A stretch of 64,000 nt of DNA from positions 1 to 64,000 of the forward strand of contig JAKLLA010000018.1 of assembly GCA_023150375.1 (NCBI GenBank). The letters run 5' to 3'. The notes below the pieces were generated by a model that was given only the letters and a program-made list of their open reading frames with translations, was not told the DNA's origin and searched no databases. Of the stretch, positions 34,906 through 43,994 are shown in pieces. The translations under genes and the position numbers were made by a program. Within the stretch, counting starts at the first letter, position 1, and the number at the start of each line of letters is the position of its first letter. This DNA is from Burkholderiaceae bacterium (GTDB lineage: Bacteria > Pseudomonadota > Gammaproteobacteria > Burkholderiales > Burkholderiaceae_C).

Positions 34906-35835
34906 TCAGATCTCCAGCGTCATGCCGTCCTCGCAGACCTCGATGCGGTGCGCGGCCAGTTCGGCGCGCTGCGCAGAGTCCTCGTCGAGGATGGGGTTGG
35001 TGTTGTTGATGTGGATGAGCAGGCGGCGCGTCGTGGCCGGCAGGCGGTCCAGCCACTCGATCATGCCGCCCGCACCGCTTTGCGGCAGGTGGCCGATGTC
35101 GCGCGCGGTCTTGCGCGACAGGCCCAGGCGGATCATCTCGTCGTCGGTCCAGAAGGTGCCGTCCACCAGCACGGCGTCGGCCGCGCCCATCGCGTCGAAC
35201 ACCGCCGGGCTGATCTCGCCCAGGCCGGGGGCGTAGAACACGCGCCGGCCGCTGCGGTTGTCGGTGATCGTCACGCCGATGTTGTCGCCCGGCACGCCCG
35301 CCTCGCGGTGCGGCGAGTAGGGAGCTGCCTTGCTGGTCAGCGGCAGGGCACGCAGCGTCAGGCCGTTCGGGCCGGCCGTGCCCGGGATCTCGAAGGGCGC
35401 ACCGTCCAGCGCGATGCGCTCGCGCCGCACGCCGCAGTAGTGGCCCAGCACGTTCAGCAGCGGCAGGCCGGTGGTGAGGTCCTCGTGGACCGGGTCGGTG
35501 CACCACAGCGGCAGGGGCTGGCCCCGCTCGCGCAGCATCAGCAGGCCGGTGCTGTGGTCGATCTGCCCGTCGATCAGCAGCACGCCGGCGATCGCGCTGT
35601 CGCGCTGGCGCCGCCCTGGCTGGAGCACCGGGTTGCGGCGGATCTGCTCGAGGATGTCGGGCGAGGTGTTGAAGAGGATGCCGTCCTCCCCCTCGTCCGG
35701 ACGGACGAAGATCGAGGACTGGGTGCGCGACTTCGCCCGCAGGGTGCCGGCGCGCCAGCCGGCGCAGTTGGCGCAGTTGCAGTTCCACTGCGGAAAGCCG
35801 CCGCCGGCCGAGCTGCCCAGGATGGTGATGCGCAT
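34906..35835 (-). CDS. pqqB: PQQ biosynthesis protein PqqB (metallo-beta-lactamase fold)
   Basis: PqqB is a non-haem iron hydroxylase-like protein acting on the Glu-Tyr dipeptide intermediate. The 309-residue protein begins MRITILGSSAGGGFPQWNCN with the characteristic paired cysteines in CNCANCAG. LLIDGQIDHSTGLLMLRE replaces the usual HxHxDH motif, as in other PqqB proteins, and INNTNPILDEDS lies near the end. It is second in the operon, 126 bp after pqqA. Confidence 0.94.
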   Translation of the reverse strand: MRITILGSSAGGGFPQWNCNCANCAGWRAGTLRAKSRTQSSIFVRPDEGEDGILFNTSPDILEQIRRNPVLQPGRRQRDSAIAGVLLIDGQIDHSTGLLMLRERGQPLPLWCTDPVHEDLTTGLPLLNVLGHYCGVRRERIALDGAPFEIPGTAGPNGLTLRALPLTSKAAPYSPHREAGVPGDNIGVTITDNRSGRRVFYAPGLGEISPAVFDAMGAADAVLVDGTFWTDDEMIRLGLSRKTARDIGHLPQSGAGGMIEWLDRLPATTRRLLIHINNTNPILDEDSAQRAELAAHRIEVCEDGMTLEI

Positions 35836-35961
35836 GGGGACGAGGAGACGTTCGTCGAAGCGGCCTGGGCAAGCCCTGGCTGGCCGGCGGCGTGGAAATC
35901 GAAGGGAAGGCGCGAGGGGCGCCGCCGGTCCCGAGAGCCCGACGGCGCCGGTGTCACCGGC

Positions 35962-36036
35962 TCAGCGCGCGGCGACGTACATCGTGATTTCGAAGCCGAA
36001 ACGCAGGTCGGTGGCGGCGGGGGTTTGCCATTGCAT
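35962..36036 (-). CDS. pqqA: PQQ precursor peptide PqqA
   Basis: This 24-codon gene encodes MQWQTPAATDLRFGFEITMY followed by VAAR. The Glu and Tyr three residues apart in FEITMY are the atoms source for PQQ, exactly as in characterised PqqA peptides. GGAG lies about ten bases upstream of the ATG. It heads the pqqABCDE operon and is too short for routine gene finders. Confidence 0.95.
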   Translation of the reverse strand: MQWQTPAATDLRFGFEITMYVAAR

Positions 36037-36337
36037 GGTGGAAGCTCCGTGACAGGGGTTGAACGAGGAAGGGGCACCGCGTCGGCCGGTCCTGCGCGGC
36101 GGGAACTGCGTGAATTCCGGAACGGATCTTCTCGCTGGCCCGGGCCGCCCACCATCGCGCCGGCCATGAATCGGCGCTCATGAAAATCATGAATCTCGGC
36201 CCGGCCTGCCCGGCCGCCCCCCCGGAACATTCGACGCCGCCACGCACGGGCCTACCATCGGCGCCGTGCCGACCTCCGCAATGCCGTCCCCCGCAACGCC
36301 ATCTCCCGCTCACCCGCGCCGGCAGGCCCGCCCCGGC
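36037..36337. other. divergent control region between pqqA and the sensor kinase
   Basis: About 300 bp without a gene. Three CATGA half-sites cluster here (CATGAATC at 36165-36172, TCATGA at 36178-36183, TCATGAATC at 36187-36195), making two TCATGA palindromes 9 bp apart. They are candidate binding sites for the adjacent response regulator or another factor. The sensor kinase may start inside this region (GTG 36266 or ATG 36281). Confidence 0.5.
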
Positions 36338-37756
36338 ATGACGCTGCGCCTGAAGATCCACCTCATCGTCGGCGCGCTGATGCTGGGCTTCCTGGCGGCC
36401 GTCCTTTCGCTGGAGCTGCGCAGCACCCGGGCGGCGGTGCAGGAGGAAGTGGTCGCCGCGCACCGCGTGGCGCTGCAGCTGCTCAACCGCATCGCCTGGG
36501 CCTACGCCGCGCAGGGCACGCCGGCGCTGCGCGGCTATCTGCAGGGGCTGGGGCGGGTGCGCGCGCACGACATCCTGCTGTTCGACCGCCACGGCGGGGA
36601 GCTCTACCGCTCGCCGCCCTCGCCCTACAAGTCCGGCCGCGAGGCCCCGGCCTGGTTCCGCGCCCTGGTCGAGCCGCCGCCGATGGTGCAGTCGATCACC
36701 TTCCCGGACGGCCGCCTCGAACTGCGCGCCGACGCCTCGCGCTCGGTGCTCGACGCCTGGGACAGTCTGGCCGGCCTGGCCGCCGGTGCGCTCGGGGCGC
36801 TGCTGCTGGCCAATGCCCTGGTGTACGCGCTGGTCGGGCGCACGGTGCGGCCCTTCGCGCGCATCGTGCAGGCGCTGGAGGCGCTGCAGGCCGGCCGCTT
36901 CGACCAGCCTCTGCCCGCCCTGCCCGGCCGCGAGGCGCATGCCATCGGACAGGCCTACAACCGCATGCTCGAGCAGCTGCGCGACCACCTCGAGACCGAG
37001 CGCCGCGCCGCCCGCGCCGAAGCCCAGCTGGCCGACAGCCGGGCGCTCACGCGCTGGATCGACCAGCATGTCGAGGCCGAGCGCCGCCTGATCGCCCGCG
37101 AGCTGCACGACGAACTGGGCCAGAGCGTCACCGCGATGCGCAGTCTGGCGCTGGGCATCGCGCAGCGCATGCAGGCCCGCGATGCCGCCTCGGCCGCGGC
37201 GGCGCAGACCATCGCCGACGAGGCCTCGCGCCTGTACGACGCCATGCACGGCATCATCCCGCGCCTGACGCCGCTGGTGCTGGACCACTTCGGCCTGGTC
37301 GATGCGCTGGGCGACCTGGCCTCGCGCACCCGCCGCGCCCACCCGGACCTGCAGCTGCAGCTGCACACCGACCTGGGTGCGCAGCCGATCGACGCCGAAA
37401 CCACGCTGGCGCTGTACCGAGCGGCGCAGGAGGGCCTGACCAACGCGCTGCGCCACGGCGAGGCCACGCAGGTGCAGATCGAGCTGCGCGCGCTGGACCG
37501 GTCGGTCGAGCTGCGCGTCACCGACAACGGCCGCGGCCCGCCTGCCGAGCCGCGCAGCACCCGCGGCCACCACGGCCTGGCCTGGCTGGGCGAGCGCGCC
37601 GGCTCGCTGGGCGGGCGCCTGCAGCTCGAGGCGGTGGCGCCGCATGGCGCGCGGCTGCAGCTGACGCTGCCCCTGCGCCCGACCCCACCGACGACCGCAC
37701 CGGCCCCGCAGCCGGCCGCCAGCCTGCCCCCGCAACCTGGAGATGCGACGCGATGA
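36338..37756 (+). CDS. NarX/UhpB-type sensor histidine kinase
   Basis: The 472-residue kinase has an N-terminal helix (about 8-25), a periplasmic domain of roughly 125 residues, a second helix (about 150-168), HAMP and a HisKA_3 domain. Phospho-His is H257 in LIARELHDELGQSVTAM. The HATPase_c domain shows AAQEGLTNALRHG, VTDNGRGP and HGLAWLGERAGSLGG. ATG 36338 places the first helix at the N terminus; GTG 36266 and ATG 36281 would add a Pro-rich leader. Its stop overlaps the response regulator start. Position beside pqqA suggests control of PQQ or alcohol metabolism, which is inference. Confidence 0.85.
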   Translation: MTLRLKIHLIVGALMLGFLAAVLSLELRSTRAAVQEEVVAAHRVALQLLNRIAWAYAAQGTPALRGYLQGLGRVRAHDILLFDRHGGELYRSPPSPYKSGREAPAWFRALVEPPPMVQSITFPDGRLELRADASRSVLDAWDSLAGLAAGALGALLLANALVYALVGRTVRPFARIVQALEALQAGRFDQPLPALPGREAHAIGQAYNRMLEQLRDHLETERRAARAEAQLADSRALTRWIDQHVEAERRLIARELHDELGQSVTAMRSLALGIAQRMQARDAASAAAAQTIADEASRLYDAMHGIIPRLTPLVLDHFGLVDALGDLASRTRRAHPDLQLQLHTDLGAQPIDAETTLALYRAAQEGLTNALRHGEATQVQIELRALDRSVELRVTDNGRGPPAEPRSTRGHHGLAWLGERAGSLGGRLQLEAVAPHGARLQLTLPLRPTPPTTAPAPQPAASLPPQPGDATR

Positions 37757-38388
37757 CGACCCGCGTGATGCTGGTGGACGACCATGCCCTGGTGCGCATG
37801 GGCTTTCGCATGCTGCTCGGCGAGGCCGACTGCGAGGTGGTGGCCGAATGCGGCACCGGCGAACAGGCCTGCCAGGCCTACCCCACGGCCCGCCCCGATG
37901 TGGTGGTGATGGACCTGTCGATGCCCGGCATGGGCGGCCTGGAGGCGCTGCGGCGCATCCTGGCCGGCGACCCCAAGGCGCGCATCCTGGCGCTGTCGGC
38001 CCACGAAGACACCGCCCATCCGCAGCGCGCATTGCGCAGCGGCGCGATGGGCTACCTCGCCAAGCGCAGCGCCCCCGAGGCCCTGCTGCAGGCCGTGGCC
38101 GCGCTGATGCGCGGCGAGCGCTACGTCGATCCGCAGACCGCCCAGGCCCTGGCGGTGGCCCAGCTCGACGGCGGCTCGGCGCACCCGGCTGATCGGCTCT
38201 CCGAGCGCGAGTTCGCCGTCTTCATGCAGCTCGCGCGCGGCCAGAGCGTGGCGCAGATCGCCGAGCACCTGAAGCTCTCGCCCAGCACCGTCGGCACGCA
38301 CCTCTACAACGTCAAGCAGAAGCTGGGCGCAGGCAACCAGAGCGAACTGACGCTGGTGGCGCTGCGCTGGGGGCTGCTGGATGCGTGA
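37753..38388 (+). CDS. NarL/FixJ-family response regulator
   Basis: The 211-residue regulator has a receiver with D54 in VVVMDLSMPGMGG, acidic pair D9-D10 and Lys in MGYLAKRSAPEA. A LuxR-type helix-turn-helix (about 145-205) follows, with LSEREFAVFMQLARGQSVAQ and STVGTHLYNVKQKLG. It overlaps the kinase by 4 bp (ATGA), making a co-translated pair. It ends 15 bp before convergent rlmD. Confidence 0.9.
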   Translation: MTTRVMLVDDHALVRMGFRMLLGEADCEVVAECGTGEQACQAYPTARPDVVVMDLSMPGMGGLEALRRILAGDPKARILALSAHEDTAHPQRALRSGAMGYLAKRSAPEALLQAVAALMRGERYVDPQTAQALAVAQLDGGSAHPADRLSEREFAVFMQLARGQSVAQIAEHLKLSPSTVGTHLYNVKQKLGAGNQSELTLVALRWGLLDA

Positions 38389-38403
38389 GGACCGGCCGGG
38401 CGT

Positions 38404-39846
38404 CTACGCCGCCGGGTCGGCCGGCACATCCTCGACCGCGGGCGCCGCATCGGGCTCGACCGCCGCGGCCGGGAGCACCCAGCCGTCGATGCGCTCGAAC
38501 ACCGCGATCGACTCGACATGCGCGGTGTGGGGGAACATGTTCACCACCCCCGCCGCGCTGCAGCGGTAGCCGGCCTGGTGCACCAGCAGGCCGGCGTCGC
38601 GCGCCAGCGTGGCCGGGTTGCAGCTGACGTAGACGATGCGCCGCGGCGGCTCGTAGCCGTCGATCGGCGCCTGGCGAACCTCGGCCAGGGCCTTGGCGAG
38701 GGCAAAGGCGCCTTCGCGCGGCGGGTCGACCAGCCAGCGGTCGGCACTTCCGTACGCAGCCAGGTCGGCCGGGGCCAGCTCGAAGAGGTTGCGCGCAGCG
38801 AAGCTGGCCTTGTGCGCCAGGTGGTTGCCGGCGGCGTTCTCGCGTGAGCGCTGCACCAGCGCCTCGCTGCCTTCGATGCCCAGCACCTCGCGCGCCAGCG
38901 TCGCCAGCGGCAGGGTGAAGTTGCCCAGGCCGCAGAACCAGTCGATCACCCGCTCGTCGGGCTGCACCTGCAGCAGGTTCAGCGCACGCTGCACCAGCAC
39001 CCGGTTGATGGCGTGGTTGACCTGGGTGAAGTCGGTGGGCTTGAAGGGCATGGTCAGCCCGTACTCCGGCAGCGTGTAGGCCAGCTGCGGCCCCAGCACG
39101 TCCAGGCGGTGCACGCTGTCGGGCCCCTTGGGCTGCAGCCACCACTGCACGCCGTGGGCAGCGCCGAAGTCGGCCAGGCGGGCCAGGTCGGCCGCGCTCA
39201 GGGACTCGAGGTGGCGCAGCACCAGGGCCAGCACCAGACCTTCGCTGCGCTCGCCCAGCGCCACCTCGATCTGCGGCAGGGTCTCGCGTGCCTGCATGCT
39301 GCCGATCAGCGCGCGCAGCGGCATCAGCAGGGCGCTGACCCGTTCGGGCAGGATCGGACAGACCTGCATGTCGGCCACGTAGCGCGACTTGCGCTCATGG
39401 AAGCCCACCAGCACGGTGCCCTTCTTGGCCACCCAGCGCACCGACAGGCGGGCGCGGTAGCGGTAGCCCCAGGCGGGCCCCTCGATGGGGCGCAGCACCT
39501 GCTGCGGGCGCACCTTGGCGAGGTGCTGCAGGTTCCCCTCCAGCGTGCGCTGCTTGACCGCCACCTGCGCCGCGGGCTCCAGGTGCTGCATCTTGCAGCC
39601 GCCGCAAGCCCCGGCATGCAGGCCGAAGTGCGGGCAGCGCGGGCGCACGCGCTGCGAGCTCTCGCGCCCCAGCGCCTTCAGCGTGGCCTGCTCCCACTGG
39701 TTCTTGCGGCGGTTCACCGTGACCTGGGCGGTCTCGCCGGGCAGCGCACCCTCGATGAAGACCACCTTGCCTTCGGCATTGCGTGCCACGCCCTGCGCCT
39801 CGAGGTCGAGTGCGTCGACCGTCAACCATTCGTCTGCTGCTGTCAT
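38404..39846 (-). CDS. rlmD: 23S rRNA (uracil-1939-C5)-methyltransferase
   Basis: RlmD (RumA) methylates U1939 of 23S rRNA with SAM. The 480-residue enzyme has an N-terminal TRAM domain (about 1-60) and a [4Fe-4S] site formed by C71, C81, C84 and a later Cys in [12 protein letters not shown]-binding [16 protein letters not shown] and the nucleophile Cys in [12 protein letters not shown] are present. The C-terminal 40 residues are acidic and probably disordered. The sequence CACAAT lies six bases before the ATG, suggesting a very short or absent leader. The closely related RlmC lacks the TRAM domain. Confidence 0.92.
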   Translation of the reverse strand: MTAADEWLTVDALDLEAQGVARNAEGKVVFIEGALPGETAQVTVNRRKNQWEQATLKALGRESSQRVRPRCPHFGLHAGACGGCKMQHLEPAAQVAVKQRTLEGNLQHLAKVRPQQVLRPIEGPAWGYRYRARLSVRWVAKKGTVLVGFHERKSRYVADMQVCPILPERVSALLMPLRALIGSMQARETLPQIEVALGERSEGLVLALVLRHLESLSAADLARLADFGAAHGVQWWLQPKGPDSVHRLDVLGPQLAYTLPEYGLTMPFKPTDFTQVNHAINRVLVQRALNLLQVQPDERVIDWFCGLGNFTLPLATLAREVLGIEGSEALVQRSRENAAGNHLAHKASFAARNLFELAPADLAAYGSADRWLVDPPREGAFALAKALAEVRQAPIDGYEPPRRIVYVSCNPATLARDAGLLVHQAGYRCSAAGVVNMFPHTAHVESIAVFERIDGWVLPAAAVEPDAAPAVEDVPADPAA

Positions 39847-39858
39847 GGCGGAATTGTG
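39847..39858 (-). promoter_or_regulatory. -10-like box immediately before rlmD ATG
   Basis: CACAAT (39858-39853) followed by TCCGCC and ATG. The same CACAATTCCGCCATG occurs at uvrC, and CACAAT-N6-ATG at pgsA. The predicted start point falls at or next to the ATG. No convincing -35 is visible. Confidence 0.4.
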
Positions 39859-39935
39859 TCAGGGAGGAGAAGAGGCGCTCCGGCCACACGGGCCGACCGG
39901 GCCGGGCCCGCCGGCGGGGCCGCGCCCGATGCACC

Positions 39936-39957
39936 AAGGGCACCCGAAGGTGCCCTT
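39936..39957 (-). terminator. hairpin with UUCG tetraloop downstream of nlpD
   Basis: On the minus strand AAGGGCACC-TTCG-GGTGCCCTT forms a 9-bp stem closed by a C(UUCG)G loop, 36 bp after the nlpD stop. The T-tail is only two bases, so termination may be partial. A near-identical hairpin follows the TonB receptor gene. Confidence 0.6.
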
Positions 39958-39992
39958 GCGTCGCATGGCGCCGGCCGCGCCTCGGGAGCCGC

Positions 39993-40988
39993 TCAGCGCG
40001 CCGGCAGCAGGCGGGTCGGATCGATGGGTTTGCCCTTGCGGCGGATCTCGAAGTGCAGCTGCACCCGGTCGCTGTCGCTCGAGCCCATCTCGGCGATCTT
40101 CTGGCCACGCCGCACCAGCTGGTCCTCCTTGACCAGCAGGGCCTGGTTGTGCGCGTAGGCGGTCAGGTAGGTCTCGTTGTGCTTGACGATCACCAGATTG
40201 CCGTAGCCGCGCAGGCTCGAACCGGCGTACACCACCCGTCCGTCGGCCGCGGCCAGCACCGCGTCGCCGGCCTTGCCGGCAATGGCCACGCCCTTGTTGC
40301 GCACTTCGTCGAAGTTCGCCACCACCGTCCCCTGGGCCGGCCACTGCCAGGCCAGCTCGTCGTCGCCGTCGCGCGCAGCCGCCGGGGCGGGCGGCGCCGT
40401 CGGCGCCGGGGCGGCCGAAGCCACCGGACTGGCCGCCGGTGCCGCGGCCACGGGGGCCGGAGAAGGCGCGGCGGCCGGCGCTGCTGCTGCAGCGGGCGAC
40501 GGCGTCGCGCCGGTCGTGGCCACGGCCGGCGGCGTCGGGGCCGCCGGCTGCGGCTTGCTGTCCAGCGGCCGCGCCTCGACCCGGCTGCTGCCCACCGGCC
40601 GGGCACTGGTGACTGCGCCGTCCTGGCCGGGCGGAATCACGCGAAGCACCTGGCCGACTTCGATGCGGTCGGGGTTGTCGAGCTGGTTCCAGCGCTGGAT
40701 GTCGCGCCAGTTCTGGCCGGTCTCGAGGCCCACACGGATCAGCGTGTCGCCCGGCCGCACGGTGTAGAAGCCGGGCTTGCCGGCGTTTTCCTGACCCGGC
40801 GGCACACGCGGCGCCTCGACGATCGGCGCGGGCGTGCCGGCCGTCGGCGCCGGGCTGCGGGCGGGATGGGGACGGTCCTCGACCGGGGCGCGCGGGCGCT
40901 GGCCGGAGGCGCAGGCGCTCAGGATGGCGGCGACGGAAACCGCCATCAGCCACTGGCCACGGCGCACGACGGAAGGTGTGAAGGTCAT
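39993..40988 (-). CDS. nlpD: NlpD-like LysM/M23 lipoprotein
   Basis: NlpD is an outer-membrane lipoprotein that activates cell-wall amidase during division. The 331-residue product has a lipobox signal (AAILSAC), a LysM domain (YTVRPGDTLIRVGLETGQNW, about residues 75-120), a long Ala/Pro-rich linker (about 130-215) and a C-terminal M23-like domain. That domain has KGVAIAGKAGDAVLAAADG, GNLVIVKHNETYLTAYAHN and HFEIRRKGKPIDP. The zinc-binding residues appear partly lost, as in NlpD. ATG 40988 is the start that gives a normal signal peptide. It follows pcm by 66 bp. Confidence 0.9.
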   Translation of the reverse strand: MTFTPSVVRRGQWLMAVSVAAILSACASGQRPRAPVEDRPHPARSPAPTAGTPAPIVEAPRVPPGQENAGKPGFYTVRPGDTLIRVGLETGQNWRDIQRWNQLDNPDRIEVGQVLRVIPPGQDGAVTSARPVGSSRVEARPLDSKPQPAAPTPPAVATTGATPSPAAAAAPAAAPSPAPVAAAPAASPVASAAPAPTAPPAPAAARDGDDELAWQWPAQGTVVANFDEVRNKGVAIAGKAGDAVLAAADGRVVYAGSSLRGYGNLVIVKHNETYLTAYAHNQALLVKEDQLVRRGQKIAEMGSSDSDRVQLHFEIRRKGKPIDPTRLLPAR

Positions 40989-41054
40989 GGAATGTTCGGA
41001 TGGACAGACCGTCTCGGTGCCCGACGTCCGTGCCATTGCCCCCGCCGGATCGCC

Positions 41055-42068
41055 TCAGAGCATGCCGAGTTCGCTGGTGCCGGATTCTAAGGGGACGAAC
41101 CGCACGGCCTCGTGGCGCTGCACCTGCAGGCTGCCGTCGGGCAGCCGGTCGACCACCGTGAGCGACTGCGTCACGCCGCCGCTGTCCTGCACCGGCGCGA
41201 CCAGGCGACCGCCGGGAGCCAGCTGCGCCAGCCAGGCCGCCGGCAGCTCCGGCCCGCCAGCGGCAGCCACGATGCCGTCGTAGGGCGCATTCGGGGGGTG
41301 GCCGAGACGGCCATCCCCGTAGACCAGGCGCAGGTGGCTGGGCCGGGTCGCCGCGAGGTTGTCCCGGGCCCGGTCGTACAGACCGCGCAGCCGCTCGACC
41401 GAGTAGACCTGTCGGGCCAGCAGCACCAGCACCGCCGCCTGGTAGCCGCAGCCGGTGCCGATCTCGAGCACCCGGCCCAGCGCCGGCCCGCCCGGGCGGG
41501 CCCGCAGCAGTTCGAGCATGCGCGCCACCACCGAGGGCTTGGAGATGGTCTGGCCCAGGCCGATGGGCAGACTGGTGTCCTCGTAGGCCTGCGCGGCCAG
41601 GCCGGGATCGACGAAGCGGTGCCGGGCCACATGGCCCAGGGCCTGCAGCACGCCGTCGTCGCGGCAGCCACCCAGGCGCAGGCGTTCGACCATGCGTGCA
41701 CGCGCCGCCGCCCCCTCTGGATCGGGCGCCGGCCAGGTGGACTGCAGATCGCCGCGGCGCAGCCGGCCGAGGGCTTCGGGCGCGGGCGCAGGATCGGGCG
41801 CCTGAGCCGGGTCGGGCGCCACTCCCGCCCGCACCGACCCGGGCGAGGGCTCAGCGCGCCGCGCTTCCGGGGGGATCGGCAGCGAGGCTGCCGGGTCCTG
41901 CGGCAACCGCGTCGCTGCGACGGGCGCGAGGGTCGGCGTGGCAGCCGGCCTGCGTGCCGTGGCCGGAAGCGGGACCCCGGGCGGTTGCACCAGCCGGCGT
42001 GGCGCCGGCTGCGTGTCGCCCAGCTGGAGCGGAAAGCGCCGACGGCGCGGCGCCTCGGCTTCGCTCAC
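41055..42068 (-). CDS. pcm: protein-L-isoaspartate O-methyltransferase
   Basis: Pcm repairs damaged aspartyl residues using SAM. The catalytic part (about 120-337) has EDTSLPIGLGQTISKPSVVA, the SAM motif VLEIGTGCGYQAAVLVLLA, YGDGRLGHPPNAPYDGIVAA and LAPGGRLVAPV. An N-terminal segment of about 120 residues is Pro/Ala/Arg-rich and has no counterpart in E. coli Pcm (208 aa). It lies in the classic surE-pcm-nlpD order, 46 bp after surE. Confidence 0.9.
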   Translation of the reverse strand: MSEAEAPRRRRFPLQLGDTQPAPRRLVQPPGVPLPATARRPAATPTLAPVAATRLPQDPAASLPIPPEARRAEPSPGSVRAGVAPDPAQAPDPAPAPEALGRLRRGDLQSTWPAPDPEGAAARARMVERLRLGGCRDDGVLQALGHVARHRFVDPGLAAQAYEDTSLPIGLGQTISKPSVVARMLELLRARPGGPALGRVLEIGTGCGYQAAVLVLLARQVYSVERLRGLYDRARDNLAATRPSHLRLVYGDGRLGHPPNAPYDGIVAAAGGPELPAAWLAQLAPGGRLVAPVQDSGGVTQSLTVVDRLPDGSLQVQRHEAVRFVPLESGTSELGML

Positions 42069-42114
42069 GCCGCGCGTCCCCTGCGTCGTGGCCCGGGCCG
42101 GGCGGCGGCGCCGC

Positions 42115-42861
42115 TCATCGCGGCTGGACCCAGTGCTGCCAGGCCGGCAAGGCCGCGTGGTCGGTCAGGTCCACCTGCAGCGGTGTCAGCGACACCTGAC
42201 CCTGCGCCACCGCGTGGAAGTCGGTGCCCTCGCCGGCCTCGCGGGCATCACCGGCCGGGCCGATCCAGTACAGGGTCTCGCCGCGCGGGCTGGTCTGCCG
42301 GATCACCGGTTCACTGGCGTGGCGTCGCCCCAGGCGGGTGATCCGGCGGGGCAGGCGGGCAGCGTCGGCCCGGGCGGGCACGTTGACGTTGAGCAGCCAG
42401 GCACCCGCCGGCGGCGTGTGCAGCACCTGGGCGATCACCGCGCGCGCCACCTCGGCCGCCGCGTCGAGATGCTGCCAGCCCTTCTCGACCAGCGAGAAGG
42501 CGATGGCCGGCACGCCGAAGAGGTAGCCCTCCATCGCCGCGGCCACGGTGCCGGAGTAGAGCGTGTCGTCGCCCATGTTGGCGCCGTTGTTGATGCCCGA
42601 GACGACCAGATCCGGCCGGCGCGGCAGCAGACCGGTCAGGGCGACGTGCACGCAGTCCGAGGGCGTGCCGTTCACGTAGTGGAAGCCATTGGCCGCGGTG
42701 TACACCGACAGCGGGCGCTGCAGCGTCAGCGCGTTCGAGGTGCCGCTGGCGTTCTGCTCGGGCGCCACCACGTCCACCGTGCCGAAACTGCGGCAGACCT
42801 CCACCAGCGCGGCCAGCCCCGGGGCGAGGTAGCCATCGTCGTTTGCGACCAGGATATGCAT
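42115..42861 (-). CDS. surE: 5'-nucleotidase SurE
   Basis: SurE is a metal-dependent nucleoside-5'-monophosphate phosphatase and exopolyphosphatase. The 248-residue protein has [20 protein letters not shown] (metal ligands D8, D9), [12 protein letters not shown] (Ser ligand) and [20 protein letters not shown] (Asn ligand). Length and motifs are normal. TAGAAT lies six bases before the ATG, pointing to a leaderless or nearly leaderless mRNA. It heads the surE-pcm-nlpD group. Confidence 0.93.
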   Translation of the reverse strand: MHILVANDDGYLAPGLAALVEVCRSFGTVDVVAPEQNASGTSNALTLQRPLSVYTAANGFHYVNGTPSDCVHVALTGLLPRRPDLVVSGINNGANMGDDTLYSGTVAAAMEGYLFGVPAIAFSLVEKGWQHLDAAAEVARAVIAQVLHTPPAGAWLLNVNVPARADAARLPRRITRLGRRHASEPVIRQTSPRGETLYWIGPAGDAREAGEGTDFHAVAQGQVSLTPLQVDLTDHAALPAWQHWVQPR

Positions 42862-42873
42862 GGGCGCATTCTA
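42862..42873 (-). promoter_or_regulatory. -10 box immediately before surE ATG
   Basis: TAGAAT (42873-42868) then GCGCCC then ATG. Five of six bases match TATAAT, and no ribosome-binding site fits in the gap. Confidence 0.45.
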
Positions 42874-43013
42874 TGCAGCGACCCGGCACCCGGGGGCAGC
42901 CCGAGCTGGCACCTGCGCGACAGTCGGCGGCGTGCGCGACGGGTGAAGATCGCGCCGCCGCAGGCACGGCCGACCCCTCGGCCCGCGCCGAGAACCCGAG
43001 ACAGGAGACAGAC

Positions 43014-43994
43014 ATGCATGCCTGGCTGTGCGAACAGACCACCGGTCCGCAGGACCTGCAATGGCGCGAGCTGCCCACGCCCGAACCCGCCGCGCGCGAG
43101 GTGCGGGTGGCCGTGCGCTGCGCGAGCCTGAACTTTCCCGACCTGCTGATCACCCAGGGCCGCTACCAGGTGCGCCCGCCGCTGCCCTTCGTGCCGGGGC
43201 TGGAGTTTTCCGGCGTGATCGACGCGGTGGGGTCCGAAGTGCGCCACCTGCGCGTGGGCCAGCGGGTGGCCTCCTTCGGCGGCCTGGGCGGCTTCGCGCA
43301 GGCCGTCTGCGTGGCCGCCGACAAGGTGCTGCCGATCCCGCAGGCCATGCCCTTCGAGGAGGCCGCGGCCTTCATCTGCACCTATGCCACCTCGCACCAC
43401 GCGCTGATCGACCGGGCCGCGCTGCGGGCGGGCGAGACCGTGCTGGTGCTCGGTGCCGCCGGCGGCGTGGGGACGGCGGCGCTGCAGATCGCCGTGGCCG
43501 CCGGCGCGCGGGTGATCGCCGCCGCCTCCAGCGCCGAGAAGTGCGAGCTCGCACGCCGCCTCGGCGCCGAGTCCTGCATCGACTACAGCCGCGAGGACCT
43601 GCGCGAGCGGCTGAAGACACTCACCGAGGGCCGCGGCCCGGACGTGATCTACGACCCGGTCGGCGGCGACCTGGCCGAGCCGGCGTTCCGCTCGATCGCC
43701 TGGCGCGGGCGCTACCTGGTGGTGGGCTTCGCGCAGGGCCAGATTCCGGCGCTGCCGCTGAACCTGGCGCTGCTCAAGGGCGCCTCGCTGGTCGGCGTGT
43801 TCTGGGGCGATTTCGCGCGCCGCGAGCCGCAGGCCGCGCACGCGGCCCTGGGGGAGCTGCTGCGCTGGTACGAGGAGGGTCGCATCCGTCCGGTGCTCGA
43901 CCAGGTCCTGCCGATGAGCGCACTGGTGCAGGGCTATGCCCGGATGGCCAGCCGCCAGGTGCAGGGCAAGCTGGTGCTGCGCAACGCCGATTGA
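43014..43994 (+). CDS. NADPH:quinone oxidoreductase-like medium-chain dehydrogenase
   Basis: The 326-residue protein is a zinc-free MDR enzyme. The N-terminal GroES-like domain has VRCASLNFPDLLITQGRYQ and PFVPGLEFSGVIDAVG. A Rossmann domain follows with VLVLGAAGGVGTAALQIAVA and the end of the NADPH site in AAASSAEKCELARRLGA. It probably reduces a quinone or activated alkene with NADPH. ATG 43014 has AGGAGA seven bases upstream. The substrate is not known. Confidence 0.87.
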   Translation: MHAWLCEQTTGPQDLQWRELPTPEPAAREVRVAVRCASLNFPDLLITQGRYQVRPPLPFVPGLEFSGVIDAVGSEVRHLRVGQRVASFGGLGGFAQAVCVAADKVLPIPQAMPFEEAAAFICTYATSHHALIDRAALRAGETVLVLGAAGGVGTAALQIAVAAGARVIAAASSAEKCELARRLGAESCIDYSREDLRERLKTLTEGRGPDVIYDPVGGDLAEPAFRSIAWRGRYLVVGFAQGQIPALPLNLALLKGASLVGVFWGDFARREPQAAHAALGELLRWYEEGRIRPVLDQVLPMSALVQGYARMASRQVQGKLVLRNAD

